Below, piece after piece: positions 18,193 through 26,406 of a DNA stretch of 64,000 bases (within the stretch, counting starts at the first letter, position 1; each line of letters opens with the position of its first letter). The translations under genes were made by a program, and so were the position numbers. The notes under the pieces were generated by a model that saw only the letters and a program-made list of their open reading frames with translations, was not told the DNA's origin and ran no database searches. The DNA is from Acetobacteraceae bacterium (GTDB lineage: Bacteria > Pseudomonadota > Alphaproteobacteria > Acetobacterales > Acetobacteraceae), in contig JAIXWG010000029.1 of assembly GCA_027482245.1 (NCBI GenBank), positions 58,360-122,359 of the forward strand, given 5' to 3'.

Positions 18193-18555
18193 CTACAGCC
18201 CCGCCTCTGCCGGCACGATCACGCGGCCTTCCGCGTCGATCCGCACCGGCACGGCCTCCAGGCTCTCCCCGTAGCAGGGGCCGGAGAAGCATTCGCCATC
18301 CTCGATCCGGAAGCGGGCGCCATGGGCGGAGCAGACAATGTGGGCCTTCTTGGCGTCCAGGAACCGGTTGGGCGCGGGGTCCAGCGGCAGGCCGACATGC
18401 GGGCAGGAATTCACATAGACCAGCACGGAAGCCCCCCGTCTTATGGCGAAGAGCCCCGTGAAGGCCCCCGGTGCCGGGGCGAAGCCGCGGCTTTCCCCGT
18501 CCGGGATGTCCTCCACCCGGCAGAGCACCCGTTCGGACGCCGAGACCTCGCTCAC
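18193..18555 (-). CDS. Rieske [2Fe-2S] ferredoxin-like protein
   Basis: A small soluble Rieske protein of 120 residues. The cluster ligands are in SCPHVGLPL (Cys, His) and CSAHGARF (Cys, His), separated by 16 residues. This is the layout of the NirD/ferredoxin-type Rieske domains used as electron carriers or in small redox sensors. It starts at GTG 18555, in a GTGA overlap with the EVE gene stop and preceded by AAGG; an open frame extending to 18732 just reads through the EVE gene. It is the third gene of a YciI-EVE-Rieske operon. Its electron partner is unknown. Confidence 0.85.
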   Translation of the reverse strand: MSEVSASERVLCRVEDIPDGESRGFAPAPGAFTGLFAIRRGASVLVYVNSCPHVGLPLDPAPNRFLDAKKAHIVCSAHGARFRIEDGECFSGPCYGESLEAVPVRIDAEGRVIVPAEAGL

Positions 18556-18986
18556 GCCTTGATCCCGCCGAGCTTGCAGAGCTTCGTCCAATGCTCCGGC
18601 GTGATCGGCATGACGGAAAGGCGGGACATGCGGACCAGGGCGATATCCGCCAGTTCCGGGTCCGCCTTGATGGCGGCGAGGGTCACCGGCGTCCTGAAGG
18701 GCATCAGCGCCTTCATGTCCACGCAGACCCATTCGCCCTTGGGGTCGTCGGGGGCGACGGTGGGGTCGGGATAGGCTTCCCGCACCACCTCCACCACGCC
18801 CACGATCTCCTTCCCGATGTTGGAATGGTAGAAGAAGGCGCGGTCGCCCTTCTTCATGGCCTTCAGGTTCGCCTTGGCCATGTGGTTGCGCACGCCGGTC
18901 CAGGGCTCGATCCCGTTGGCGACCTGCTGGTCCCAGGAGAAGGCGTCAGGCTCCGACTTCACGAGCCAATGGGACCGGCCGGCCAT
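18552..18986 (-). CDS. EVE domain-containing protein
   Basis: A 144-residue single EVE domain, relative of human THYN1. It shows HWLVKSEPDAFSWDQQVANG, then WTGVRNHMAKANLKAMKKGDRAFFYHS, then GVVEVVREAYPDPTV. EVE folds are PUA-like and are thought to bind modified nucleotides in DNA or RNA. It overlaps the YciI stop by one base (TGATG) and the Rieske start by four, so the trio is co-translated. The cellular target is unknown. Confidence 0.92.
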   Translation of the reverse strand: MAGRSHWLVKSEPDAFSWDQQVANGIEPWTGVRNHMAKANLKAMKKGDRAFFYHSNIGKEIVGVVEVVREAYPDPTVAPDDPKGEWVCVDMKALMPFRTPVTLAAIKADPELADIALVRMSRLSVMPITPEHWTKLCKLGGIKA

Positions 18987-19276
18987 CAGACCGCGACCCC
19001 GTCCTTGAAGACGGTGCGGAAGGGGCGGATGACCACGCTCTCGAAGAGGCCCGCCTTGGCGTAGGGGTCGCCTGCGGCGAAGGCCTCGGCCGCGGCGCGG
19101 TCCGCGACATCCACCACCAGCAGGCTGCCGCAGGGCTTGCCGTCGGCGTCGAGCACCGGGCCGACCAGGACGAAGCTGGCGGCGTGCTGCTTCAGATAGT
19201 CCAGATGGGCGGGACGGGTTTCCATCCGCAGCGCCAGGGAGGCCGGCTTGTCGGTGCAGGAAATGGCGAAGAGCAT
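18986..19276 (-). CDS. YciI-family protein
   Basis: A 96-residue YciI-like ferredoxin-fold protein. MLFAISCTDKPASLALRMETRPAHLDYLKQH contains the Asp/His pair typical of the family. GSLLVVDVADRAAAEAFAAGDPYAKAGLFESVVIRPFRTVF is its second half. ATG 19276 follows GAAGGACC; an in-frame start at 19309 lacks this. The molecular role is not established. YciI-EVE-Rieske adjacency is the first half of a tight operon. Confidence 0.87.
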   Translation of the reverse strand: MLFAISCTDKPASLALRMETRPAHLDYLKQHAASFVLVGPVLDADGKPCGSLLVVDVADRAAAEAFAAGDPYAKAGLFESVVIRPFRTVFKDGVAV

Positions 19277-19358
19277 GGGCGGGATGGTCCTTCGGGACGC
19301 TGCGGGCACGAAAGGGACGTAACGCCCCCGGGCCCCGGCTTCAATCCGGCGCGAAGCA

Positions 19359-19373
19359 CCCCTAGTCTAGGGG
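19359..19373. promoter_or_regulatory. 15-bp palindrome upstream of ccmC
   Basis: CCCCTAG-T-CTAGGGG is a perfect 7-bp inverted repeat around one base. It lies between the divergent yciI and ccmC genes, 59 nt before ATG 19432 and just before an alternative GTG at 19375. CTAG is rare in many bacterial genomes, so two CTAGs here are noteworthy. It may be an operator for the ccm operon. Confidence 0.45.
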
Positions 19374-19431
19374 CGTGGACGCCAGACCCCTTTCGCCGCC
19401 CGCGGGACAAACGCCCCCGGCCGGACCCCGT

Positions 19432-20199
19432 ATGGACCCCCCCGCGACCGCGGGCGGGGCACGGTCGCTGCATCGCTTCGCCAATCCCGGCCGGTTCCTG
19501 CGGCTGACGGATGCGCTGATGCCCTGGCTCTGGGCGGCCGCCATCCTGGTGACCGGCATCGGCACCGCCTGGGCCCTGTTCTACTCCCCCGCCGACTGGC
19601 AGCAGGGGGAGACGGTGCGGATCATGCACGTCCATGTGCCGATGGCCTGGCTGGCCATGGGCGGCTACACGGGCCTCGGCATCCTCTCCATCATGTCGCT
19701 GATCTGGCGGCATCCGCTGGCGGACCTGACGGCGCGGGAATTGTCGCCGGTCGGCGCCGCGGTGACCGCGCTCTGCCTCGCGACCGGCAGCCTCTGGGGC
19801 AAGCCGATGTGGGGCACCTGGTGGGTGTGGGATGCGCGGCTGACCAGCGTGCTGGTGCTGTTCTTCCTCTGGCTCGGCCATGCCGCGCTGGTGCGGGCCT
19901 TCGATGACATGGAGCGGGGCGCCCGCGCCGGCGCCATCCTGGCGCTGGTCGGCCTGGTGAACGTGCCGATCGTCAAGTTCTCCGTCGATTGGTGGAACAC
20001 GCTGCACCAGCCCGCATCGGTCACGCGCATCGACGCGCCGGGCCTGCATGTGGATTTGCTCTATCCGCTGCTGGTCAATGCGCTCGGCTTCACGCTGCTC
20101 TTCGCCGCCGTGGTGCTGGCCCGCACGCGGAGCGCGGTGATGGAGCGCCGCGTGCGCGCCCTGCAGACCGCGCGCGCCCGGCGGGCGGAGGCCGCGTGA
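19432..20199 (+). CDS. ccmC: Haem ABC exporter membrane protein CcmC
   Basis: This is the inner-membrane haem-handling protein of cytochrome c maturation system I; with CcmD it loads haem on CcmE. It is 255 residues with six membrane segments and the tryptophan-rich WWD motif WGKPMWGTWWVWDARLT on the periplasmic side. The flanking conserved histidines are in IMHVHVPMAW and DWWNTLHQPASVT. I chose ATG 19432 for its fit to the usual length; a GTG at 19375 would add a Pro-rich 19-residue extension. No ccmA or ccmB is seen upstream, so the ABC half must lie elsewhere. Confidence 0.93.
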   Translation: MDPPATAGGARSLHRFANPGRFLRLTDALMPWLWAAAILVTGIGTAWALFYSPADWQQGETVRIMHVHVPMAWLAMGGYTGLGILSIMSLIWRHPLADLTARELSPVGAAVTALCLATGSLWGKPMWGTWWVWDARLTSVLVLFFLWLGHAALVRAFDDMERGARAGAILALVGLVNVPIVKFSVDWWNTLHQPASVTRIDAPGLHVDLLYPLLVNALGFTLLFAAVVLARTRSAVMERRVRALQTARARRAEAA

Positions 20200-20354
20200 T
20201 GACCACGCACTGGATCCACATCACCGCCTCCTGGGGCCTGACGCTGCTGACCTTCGCGGGGCTCGCCATCGCCGCCGTGCTGCGCCACCGCGCTGCGGCG
20301 GCCACGCTGAAACGCCTTGATCCACGCGGCGACAGCCGCGGGAGGGATGCATGA
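20199..20354 (+). CDS. ccmD: Haem exporter protein CcmD
   Basis: A 51-residue protein with one membrane helix (WGLTLLTFAGLAIAAVLRHRA) and a basic C-terminus. It is the small CcmD subunit that stabilises CcmC-CcmE and releases holo-CcmE. ATG 20199 overlaps the ccmC stop (TGATG), and the end overlaps the ccmE start. Identification rests on position, length and topology, because CcmD is poorly conserved. Confidence 0.85.
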   Translation: MTTHWIHITASWGLTLLTFAGLAIAAVLRHRAAAATLKRLDPRGDSRGRDA

Positions 20355-20881
20355 TGACGCGCAAGAAGCGCCGGATGTGGATCCTGCTGCTCTGTGCGCT
20401 GGGGCTCGGCAGCGCCACGGCGCTGACGCTGACGGCATTCCAGGACAACCTCGTCTTCTTCCGATCGCCCTCCGACATCATGGCGGAGCGTCCGACCCCC
20501 GATCGCGCCTTCCGCCTGGGCGGCCTGGTCGAGGCCGGCAGCGTGGAGCGCGATCCGGCCGTGTCCGGCCAGCGCCCCACCGTGCGCTTCCGGGTGACCG
20601 ACGGCGCGCATGCCATCGCCGTCACCTACCAGGGCGTGCTGCCGGACCTGTTCCGGGAAGGCCAGGGGGTGGTGACGATGGGCCGCCTCGGCATCGATGG
20701 CACCTTCCGCGCGAGCGAGGTGCTGGCCCGCCATGACGAGACCTACATGCCGCCGGAAGTGGCCGATGCGCTGAAGCGGTCCGGCCACTGGAACCCGGCC
20801 CAGGGTGCCGCGCCGCCGCCGGCCACCTGGAACACGCTGGACCCCGCCCGCCCCGCGGCGCCGGGAAGGACCGGATCATGA
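20351..20881 (+). CDS. ccmE: Cytochrome c maturation haem chaperone CcmE
   Basis: The periplasmic haem chaperone of system I, 176 residues. A basic start and one N-terminal anchor (residues 9-29) precede an OB-fold domain. The covalent haem ligand is His128 in LARHDETYMPPEV, with the conserved Tyr132. The C-terminal tail is Pro/Ala-rich. ATGATG leaves the exact initiator uncertain by one codon. It overlaps both neighbours by 4 nt. Confidence 0.96.
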   Translation: MMTRKKRRMWILLLCALGLGSATALTLTAFQDNLVFFRSPSDIMAERPTPDRAFRLGGLVEAGSVERDPAVSGQRPTVRFRVTDGAHAIAVTYQGVLPDLFREGQGVVTMGRLGIDGTFRASEVLARHDETYMPPEVADALKRSGHWNPAQGAAPPPATWNTLDPARPAAPGRTGS

Positions 20882-22851
20882 TCGCCGAACTCGGCCATTT
20901 CGCGCTGGCGCTGGCGCTCGTCCTGGCGCTGGCGCAGGCGGTGCTGCCGCTGATCGGCGCGCATGTGCGCGACGCCCGCATGATGGCTTCCGCCGCGCCG
21001 TTGGCGATGGGGCAGTGCCTGGCGCTGATCGCGGCCTTCGGCTGCCTGATGTATTCCTACGCGATCAACGACACGACGGTGCTGAACGTCGTGCAGAACA
21101 GCCATTCCGCCAAGCCGATGCTCTACAAGATCACCGGCACCTGGGGGAATCACGAGGGTTCGCTGCTGCTCTGGGTGAACATCCTCGGGCTCTGCGGCGC
21201 CGCCGTGTCCGGCTTCGGGCGTGAATTGCCGACGGCGCTGCGGGCCCGCGTGCTGGGCGTGCTCGGGCTGATCTCGGTCGGCTTCCTGCTCTTCACCATC
21301 CGCACCTCGAACCCCTTCGACCGCATGTGGCCGCCGCCGCCGGATGGGCAGGGGCTGAACCCGGTGCTGCAGGACATCGGCCTCGCGATGCACCCCCCGC
21401 TGCTCTACCTCGGCTATGTCGGCTATGCCGTGACCTTCGCGTTTGCCATTGCTGCCTTGATCGAGGGCCGCGTCGATGCCGCCTGGGGGCGCTGGGTGCG
21501 GCCCTGGTCGCTGGCCGCCTGGTCCTTCCTGACGCTCGGCATCGCGCTCGGCTCCTGGTGGGCCTATTACGAGCTGGGCTGGGGCGGCTACTGGTTCTGG
21601 GACCCGGTCGAGAACGCCTCCCTGCTGCCCTGGCTGATCGGCACCGCCCTGCTGCATTCCGCCATCGTCGTGGAGAAGCGGGACGCGCTGAAGACCTGGA
21701 CGATCCTGCTGGCGATCATCGCCTTCGCCATGTCGCTGCTCGGCACCTTCCTGGTGCGATCGGGCGTGCTGAACAGCGTGCATTCCTTCGCCAATGACCC
21801 GGAGCGCGGGCTGTTCATCCTGGCGCTGCTGATGGTCTATGTCGTGGGCGCGCTGCTGCTGTTTGCCTTCCGCGCCTCGGCCATGATCCCGACGGGCATC
21901 TTCGCGCCGGTGTCGCGCGAGGGCGCGATCGTGCTGAACAACCTGCTGGTCTGCTCCATCACCGCGGTGGTCTTCGTCGGCACGCTCTGGCCGATGTTCG
22001 CGGACGCGCTGTTCGGCATGAAGGTCTCGGTCGGGCCGCCCTTCTTCAACTCCGCCAGCTTCCCGCTGGTGGTGCCGCTGCTGATCGCCATGGCGGCGGG
22101 GCCGCTGATGCCGTGGAAGCGCGCGCAGCTCGCCAATGTCGTCATGCGGCTCTGGTGGTGCGCCGTCATTGCCTTCGCCGCCTTCTTCCTGGCGCTGCTG
22201 CTGAGCGGCCAGCATGTGATGCCCGCGGTCGGCTTCGCCTTCGCGGCCTGGGTGATCGGCGCCGCCATCGCGGACATCGCGGATCGCACCGCGCTGTTCC
22301 GCACGAACCTCGGCAATGCGTGGAACCGCGCGAAGGGCCTGCCGCGCGCGGCCTGGGGGGCGGCCATCGCCCATGCCGGCATCGGCATCACCGCGGCCGG
22401 CATCGCGGGCATGGGCCTGGCGCAGGAACGCATGGTGGCGCTGGCGCCGGGCGAATCCACGACGCTCGCGGGCTATGAATGGCGGCTCGATGGCGTGCGC
22501 GACGTGGAGGGTCCGAACTGGACCGCGCGGCGTGCCACCATCACCCTGCTGCGCGACGGCGCGGTGGTGCGCGTCATGGAGCCCTCGCGCCGCTTCTTCC
22601 CCATCGCGCGGCAGAACACGACGGAGGTCGCGATCCACACCAACCTCATCGCCGACCTCTACGCGGTGATCGGGGAGGAGGAGGCGGGGACGGGCAAGGC
22701 CGTGATCCGCCTGCACTACAATCTCTTGGCGCCGTGGATCTGGCTGGGTGCCGCGATCATGGCGCTGGGTGGCGGGCTGTCGCTGGCCGACCGCCGCATC
22801 CGCGTCTCCGCGCCCAACCGGGCGGCGGCGCGCATGGTGCCAGCCGAATGA
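20878..22851 (+). CDS. ccmF: Haem lyase subunit CcmF
   Basis: A large polytopic inner-membrane protein of 657 residues, about fifteen membrane segments. It takes haem from CcmE and attaches it to apocytochrome c. The WWD domain appears as WGGYWFWDPVENASLLPWL, with the conserved LYKITGTWGNHEGSLLLWV at residues 81-99 and MHPPLLYLGYVGY with its haem-ligand His. A periplasmic C-terminal domain follows, with LAPGESTTLAGYEWRLDGV. It is in four-base overlaps with ccmE and ccmG. Confidence 0.97.
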   Translation: MIAELGHFALALALVLALAQAVLPLIGAHVRDARMMASAAPLAMGQCLALIAAFGCLMYSYAINDTTVLNVVQNSHSAKPMLYKITGTWGNHEGSLLLWVNILGLCGAAVSGFGRELPTALRARVLGVLGLISVGFLLFTIRTSNPFDRMWPPPPDGQGLNPVLQDIGLAMHPPLLYLGYVGYAVTFAFAIAALIEGRVDAAWGRWVRPWSLAAWSFLTLGIALGSWWAYYELGWGGYWFWDPVENASLLPWLIGTALLHSAIVVEKRDALKTWTILLAIIAFAMSLLGTFLVRSGVLNSVHSFANDPERGLFILALLMVYVVGALLLFAFRASAMIPTGIFAPVSREGAIVLNNLLVCSITAVVFVGTLWPMFADALFGMKVSVGPPFFNSASFPLVVPLLIAMAAGPLMPWKRAQLANVVMRLWWCAVIAFAAFFLALLLSGQHVMPAVGFAFAAWVIGAAIADIADRTALFRTNLGNAWNRAKGLPRAAWGAAIAHAGIGITAAGIAGMGLAQERMVALAPGESTTLAGYEWRLDGVRDVEGPNWTARRATITLLRDGAVVRVMEPSRRFFPIARQNTTEVAIHTNLIADLYAVIGEEEAGTGKAVIRLHYNLLAPWIWLGAAIMALGGGLSLADRRIRVSAPNRAAARMVPAE

Positions 22852-23414
22852 CGCCGAATACCCGTCGCCTTCTCCTGCTCGCCCCCTTCGCCGCCGCCGC
22901 GGCGGGGGGCATCGGCTTCTATGCCGCGCTCGATCGGCAGCGCCGCGGCGTCTACAACCCGCGCGGCGTGCCCTCCGCCCTCATCGGCCAGCACGCGCCG
23001 GACTTCACGCTGCCGGCGCTGGAGGAAAGTGGCGTGGAGGGCTTCGGCGCCGCTGACCTCCGCACCTTCGGCCGCCCGCTGCTGGTGAATTTCTGGGCCA
23101 GCTGGTGCGTGCCCTGCGTGATCGAGCATCCGCAACTCATGAAGCTGTCGCGCGAAGGCGTGCCGGTGCTGGGCATCGCCTACAAGGACAAGCCCAGCGA
23201 CAGCCTCCAGTTCATCCGCCGCCACGGCAACCCCTTTCGCCGCCTGGCGAAGGACGAGCCGGGTCGCGTCGCCATCGACTGGGGCCTCTACGGCGTGCCG
23301 GAGACCTATCTGCTGGACCGCCAAGGCATCATCCGCTGGCGCTATGCCGGGCCGATCACGGACGAGGTGCTGGCCCAGGACCTCCGCCCGCTCCTGCAGC
23401 GCTACGCGGCATGA
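22848..23414 (+). CDS. ccmG: Thiol:disulfide interchange protein CcmG/DsbE
   Basis: A membrane-anchored periplasmic thioredoxin-fold reductant, 188 residues, which keeps apocytochrome haem-binding cysteines reduced. An N-terminal anchor (residues 8-27) precedes ASWCVPC with Cys87 and Cys90, and the cis-Pro region reads YGVPETYLLDRQG. ATG 22848 is fixed by its overlap with the ccmF stop; a longer open frame upstream only reads through ccmF. Confidence 0.95.
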   Translation: MTPNTRRLLLLAPFAAAAAGGIGFYAALDRQRRGVYNPRGVPSALIGQHAPDFTLPALEESGVEGFGAADLRTFGRPLLVNFWASWCVPCVIEHPQLMKLSREGVPVLGIAYKDKPSDSLQFIRRHGNPFRRLAKDEPGRVAIDWGLYGVPETYLLDRQGIIRWRYAGPITDEVLAQDLRPLLQRYAA

Positions 23415-23884
23415 AGACGCTCGTCCTGCTGCTCGCCCTGCTGCTGCCGGGCGCGGTCCATGCCACGACCAACCCCGCCGACATGCTGCGCGACCCGGCG
23501 CAGGAGGAACGCGCCCGCGCCCTCGGGCGCGAGATCCGCTGCATGGTCTGCCAGAACCAGTCGATCGAGGATAGCGAGGTGGCGCTGGCGCGGGACCTCC
23601 GCCTCATCGTCCGCGAACGCATCGTGGCCGGCGACAGCGATGCGCAGGTGCGGGACTTCCTGCATGCGCGCTACGGCGACTTCGTGCTGCTGCGCCCGCC
23701 CTTCACCTGGGGCACGGCGGCGCTGTGGCTGACGCCGCTGGTGGCGCTGCTATTCGGCGCCAGCCTCATCATCCTCTCCCGCCGCCGGAGCGCGCAGCCC
23801 GCGCCGCCCGCGCCGCTGACGGAGGAGGAGAAGCGCCGCCTGGCCGCGCTGGACGCTGACACAAGGGACGGGACTCGCGCGTGA
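23411..23884 (+). CDS. ccmH: Cytochrome c maturation protein CcmH
   Basis: A periplasmic thiol protein of 157 residues. A signal peptide (MKTLVLLLALLLPGAVHA) precedes the signature IRCMVCQNQSIEDSEVALARDLR with redox cysteines 44 and 47. A C-terminal anchor (ALWLTPLVALLFGASLIIL) ends in a basic cytosolic tail. It is the short CcmH form, with the TPR part supplied by the separate CcmI gene next door. It acts with CcmG in apocytochrome reduction and with CcmF in haem ligation. Confidence 0.95.
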   Translation: MKTLVLLLALLLPGAVHATTNPADMLRDPAQEERARALGREIRCMVCQNQSIEDSEVALARDLRLIVRERIVAGDSDAQVRDFLHARYGDFVLLRPPFTWGTAALWLTPLVALLFGASLIILSRRRSAQPAPPAPLTEEEKRRLAALDADTRDGTRA

Positions 23885-24681
23885 CCCTCTGGCTGCTGCT
23901 GGGTGCGCTCGCGCTGTTGGCGCTGCTCCCGCTGATCATCACCCTCGTCCGCCCCACCCGCGCCCGCGGCCGGGCGGAAGCGGACCTCGCCCTCTACCGC
24001 GCCCAATTGGCGGAGCTGGACCGGGAGCGTGAGGCCGGGCGCCTCGACGCCGCGCAGCACCAGGCCGCGACGCTGGAGGTGCAGCGCCGCATCCTGGCCG
24101 CGCCGAAGGAGGATGCGCCGGAACTCCGCCCGGGCCGTACCGCCGCGATGCTCGCCGCCATGGTCTTCCTGGTGCCGGCCGCGGCGCTTGGCCTGTACCT
24201 GGTGCGCGGTACCCCCGACATGCCCGCCGCCCCCTTCGTCGAGCGCCAGCGCCTGGCGCAGGAGGAGGACGCGATGCTGGAGACGCTGCGCGGCCGCCTT
24301 GCCATGCTGGAACCCGGCAGCGACGCGGCGCGGCAGGGGCAGATCCTGCTCGGCAATGCCGAACGCTCCCGCGGGCGGCTCGACGAAGCGGTGCGGGCCT
24401 ATCGCACGGCGCTGGAATCGCGGTTCGACGGCCCGCTGGCGGCCGACCTCGCGGAGCTGGAGATCGAGCGCGGCGACCATGCCGCGGCCTCCGCGCTGAT
24501 CGCCCGCGCGCTCGGCTCCTCCCCCCGCGAACCGCGGCTGCGGTTCCTCGCCGGGCTGGCGGAGGCGCGGGCCGGGCGCACGGACAATGCGCGGCGCACC
24601 TGGCAGGCGCTGCTGGCGGATGCGCCGGCGGAGGCGCCCTGGCGGCCGGTGGTGGAACGGCAGCTGCAGGCCCTGCCCTGA
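23881..24681 (+). CDS. ccmI: Cytochrome c maturation protein CcmI
   Basis: The apocytochrome chaperone, 266 residues, starting at GTG 23881 in a GTGA overlap with ccmH. Two membrane segments (residues 3-25 and about 89-110) flank a cytosolic coiled-coil stretch (ADLALYRAQLAELDREREAGRLDAAQHQAATLEVQRRIL, written here as the region near residues 34-72). A periplasmic TPR-like half follows, with AYRTALESRFDGPLAADLAE. It ends the ccmCDEFGHI operon. Confidence 0.9.
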   Translation: MTLWLLLGALALLALLPLIITLVRPTRARGRAEADLALYRAQLAELDREREAGRLDAAQHQAATLEVQRRILAAPKEDAPELRPGRTAAMLAAMVFLVPAAALGLYLVRGTPDMPAAPFVERQRLAQEEDAMLETLRGRLAMLEPGSDAARQGQILLGNAERSRGRLDEAVRAYRTALESRFDGPLAADLAELEIERGDHAAASALIARALGSSPREPRLRFLAGLAEARAGRTDNARRTWQALLADAPAEAPWRPVVERQLQALP

Positions 24682-24723
24682 CCGCCGCGCGGCGCTACAC
24701 TCCCGCCAAAGGGAGAGGGCGCC

Positions 24724-26406
24724 ATGCGGAAATTCCTCAACGACCCCCGCGCCACGGTGCGGGAGATGCTGGAAGGCCTGGCGGATCTCTCGCCCGGCCT
24801 GGCGCTGCTGGCGGAGGAGGGCGTCATCCTCCGCGCCGGCATCCCCGCCTTCGCCGAGCGGCGGGAGGTCGCGGTGATCTCCGGCGGCGGGGCGGGGCAT
24901 GAACCCGCCCATGCCGGCTATGTCGGCCCCGGCCTGCTGCATGCGGCGGTGGCCGGCGACGTCTTCACAAGCCCGCCCGTCGATGCCGTGCTGGCCGCGA
25001 TCCGTGCCGTCGCCGGCCCGCCGGGCGCGCTGCTCATCGTCAAGAACTACACGGGCGACCGGCTGAATTTCGGCCTCGCCGCGGAACTGGCCCGCGCCGA
25101 GGGCATCCCCTGCGAGGTCGCGGTCGTCGCGGACGACGTGGCGCTGGCCGGCACGGTGGAGCCCGCGCGGCGGCGCGGCATCGCGGGCACCGTGCTGGTC
25201 CACAAGGTCGCCGGGGCTGCGGCCGCGGCGGGGCTGGGGCTGGACGCCGTGGCGGCGGAAGCCCGCGCGGCGGCGGCTTCCCTCGGCAGCATGGGGGTCG
25301 CGCTCGGCGCCTGCATCGTGCCGGCGGCCGGCCGGCCGGGCTTCGACCTGCCGGAGGGCGAGATGGAACTCGGCCTCGGCATCCATGGGGAGGCGGGGGT
25401 GGCGCGCGTGCCCCTCGCACCCGCCCGCGACATCGCGGCGACGCTGCTGGACCGCATCCTGGCGGAGACGGCCTGGCCGGCGGGCACGCCCGTGGCGCTG
25501 CTGGTCAACGGCCTCGGCGGCACGCCGCCCATGGAACTGGCACTCATGGCGCGGGAGGCGCTGGCCGGGCTCGGCGCCCGCGGCGTGCCGGTGGCGCGGG
25601 CCTGGTGCGGGACGCTGCTCTCCGCGCTGGAGATGCCGGGCTGCTCCTTCTCCCTCCTCGCGGTGGACCCGGCGCGGCTGGCGCGGCTCGATGCGCCGGC
25701 AAGCGCGCCGGCTTGGCCGGGTGGGGGCGTGATCCCCGAGGCGCGGGCGACCGTCGCGCCGGCGGCAGCGCCGCCCCATCCCTTCACCGGCGCGCCCGAC
25801 CCCGCCATCCGCGGTGCGGTGCTGGCCGTGGCCGCGGCGCTGGAAGGGGCGGAGGCGCGGCTGACGGCGCTGGATGCGGCGACGGGGGATGGCGATCTCG
25901 GCCTGTCGCTGGCGCGGGGCGCCGCGGCGCTGCGGGCGCTGCCGGATGGCGCCTGGGCTGATGCGCCGACCGCGCTGGCCGCCATGGCGGCCACGCTGCG
26001 CCGCGCCATCGCGGGATCCTCCGGCCCCTTCTACGCCACCGCCCTGCTGCGCGCCGCCCGCGCCCTGCCGGCCCGCCCCGCGCCCGCCGACTGGGCGGCG
26101 GCGCTGGAGGCGGCGGTGGCGGCCCTCACCGAACTCGGCGGCGCGCAGCCCGGGGACCGCACCATGCTGGATGCGCTGCACCCCGCTTCCCGCGCCTTCC
26201 GGGACGCGCTGCCGGGTGGCGGTGCCGCCGCGCTCGCCGCCGCGGCGCGGGCGGCGGAAGAGGGGGCAGCGGCGACGGCCACCATGCGCCCGCGTCTCGG
26301 CCGGGCGAGCTACCTGGGCGACCGCGCGCTCGGCCACACCGATGCGGGGGCCGCCGCCATCGCCGCCTGGATGGCCGCATTGGCGGGCGCGGTGAGGGAG
26401 CGGTAG
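24724..26406 (+). CDS. Dihydroxyacetone kinase, single-chain DhaK-DhaL fusion
   Basis: An ATP-dependent glycerone kinase of 560 residues with both domains in one chain. The DAK1 (DhaK-like) domain, about residues 1-325, has ISGGGAGHEPAHAGYVG and the substrate-linking His221 in LGLGIHGEAG. After an Ala/Pro-rich linker, the DAK2 (DhaL-like) nucleotide domain, about residues 360-560, has the Mg-binding DGDLG and GGAQPGDRTMLDALHP. The fusion implies ATP rather than PEP-phosphotransferase as donor. The last 97 nt overlap the 3' end of a convergent glycosyltransferase gene. It forms dihydroxyacetone phosphate for glycolysis. Confidence 0.92.
   Translation: MRKFLNDPRATVREMLEGLADLSPGLALLAEEGVILRAGIPAFAERREVAVISGGGAGHEPAHAGYVGPGLLHAAVAGDVFTSPPVDAVLAAIRAVAGPPGALLIVKNYTGDRLNFGLAAELARAEGIPCEVAVVADDVALAGTVEPARRRGIAGTVLVHKVAGAAAAAGLGLDAVAAEARAAAASLGSMGVALGACIVPAAGRPGFDLPEGEMELGLGIHGEAGVARVPLAPARDIAATLLDRILAETAWPAGTPVALLVNGLGGTPPMELALMAREALAGLGARGVPVARAWCGTLLSALEMPGCSFSLLAVDPARLARLDAPASAPAWPGGGVIPEARATVAPAAAPPHPFTGAPDPAIRGAVLAVAAALEGAEARLTALDAATGDGDLGLSLARGAAALRALPDGAWADAPTALAAMAATLRRAIAGSSGPFYATALLRAARALPARPAPADWAAALEAAVAALTELGGAQPGDRTMLDALHPASRAFRDALPGGGAAALAAAARAAEEGAAATATMRPRLGRASYLGDRALGHTDAGAAAIAAWMAALAGAVRER

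Noticed and set aside
20743..22716. Minus-strand open frame of 657 codons
   Set aside because: Antisense to ccmE and ccmF, which have full family signatures; the translation is charged low-complexity text.
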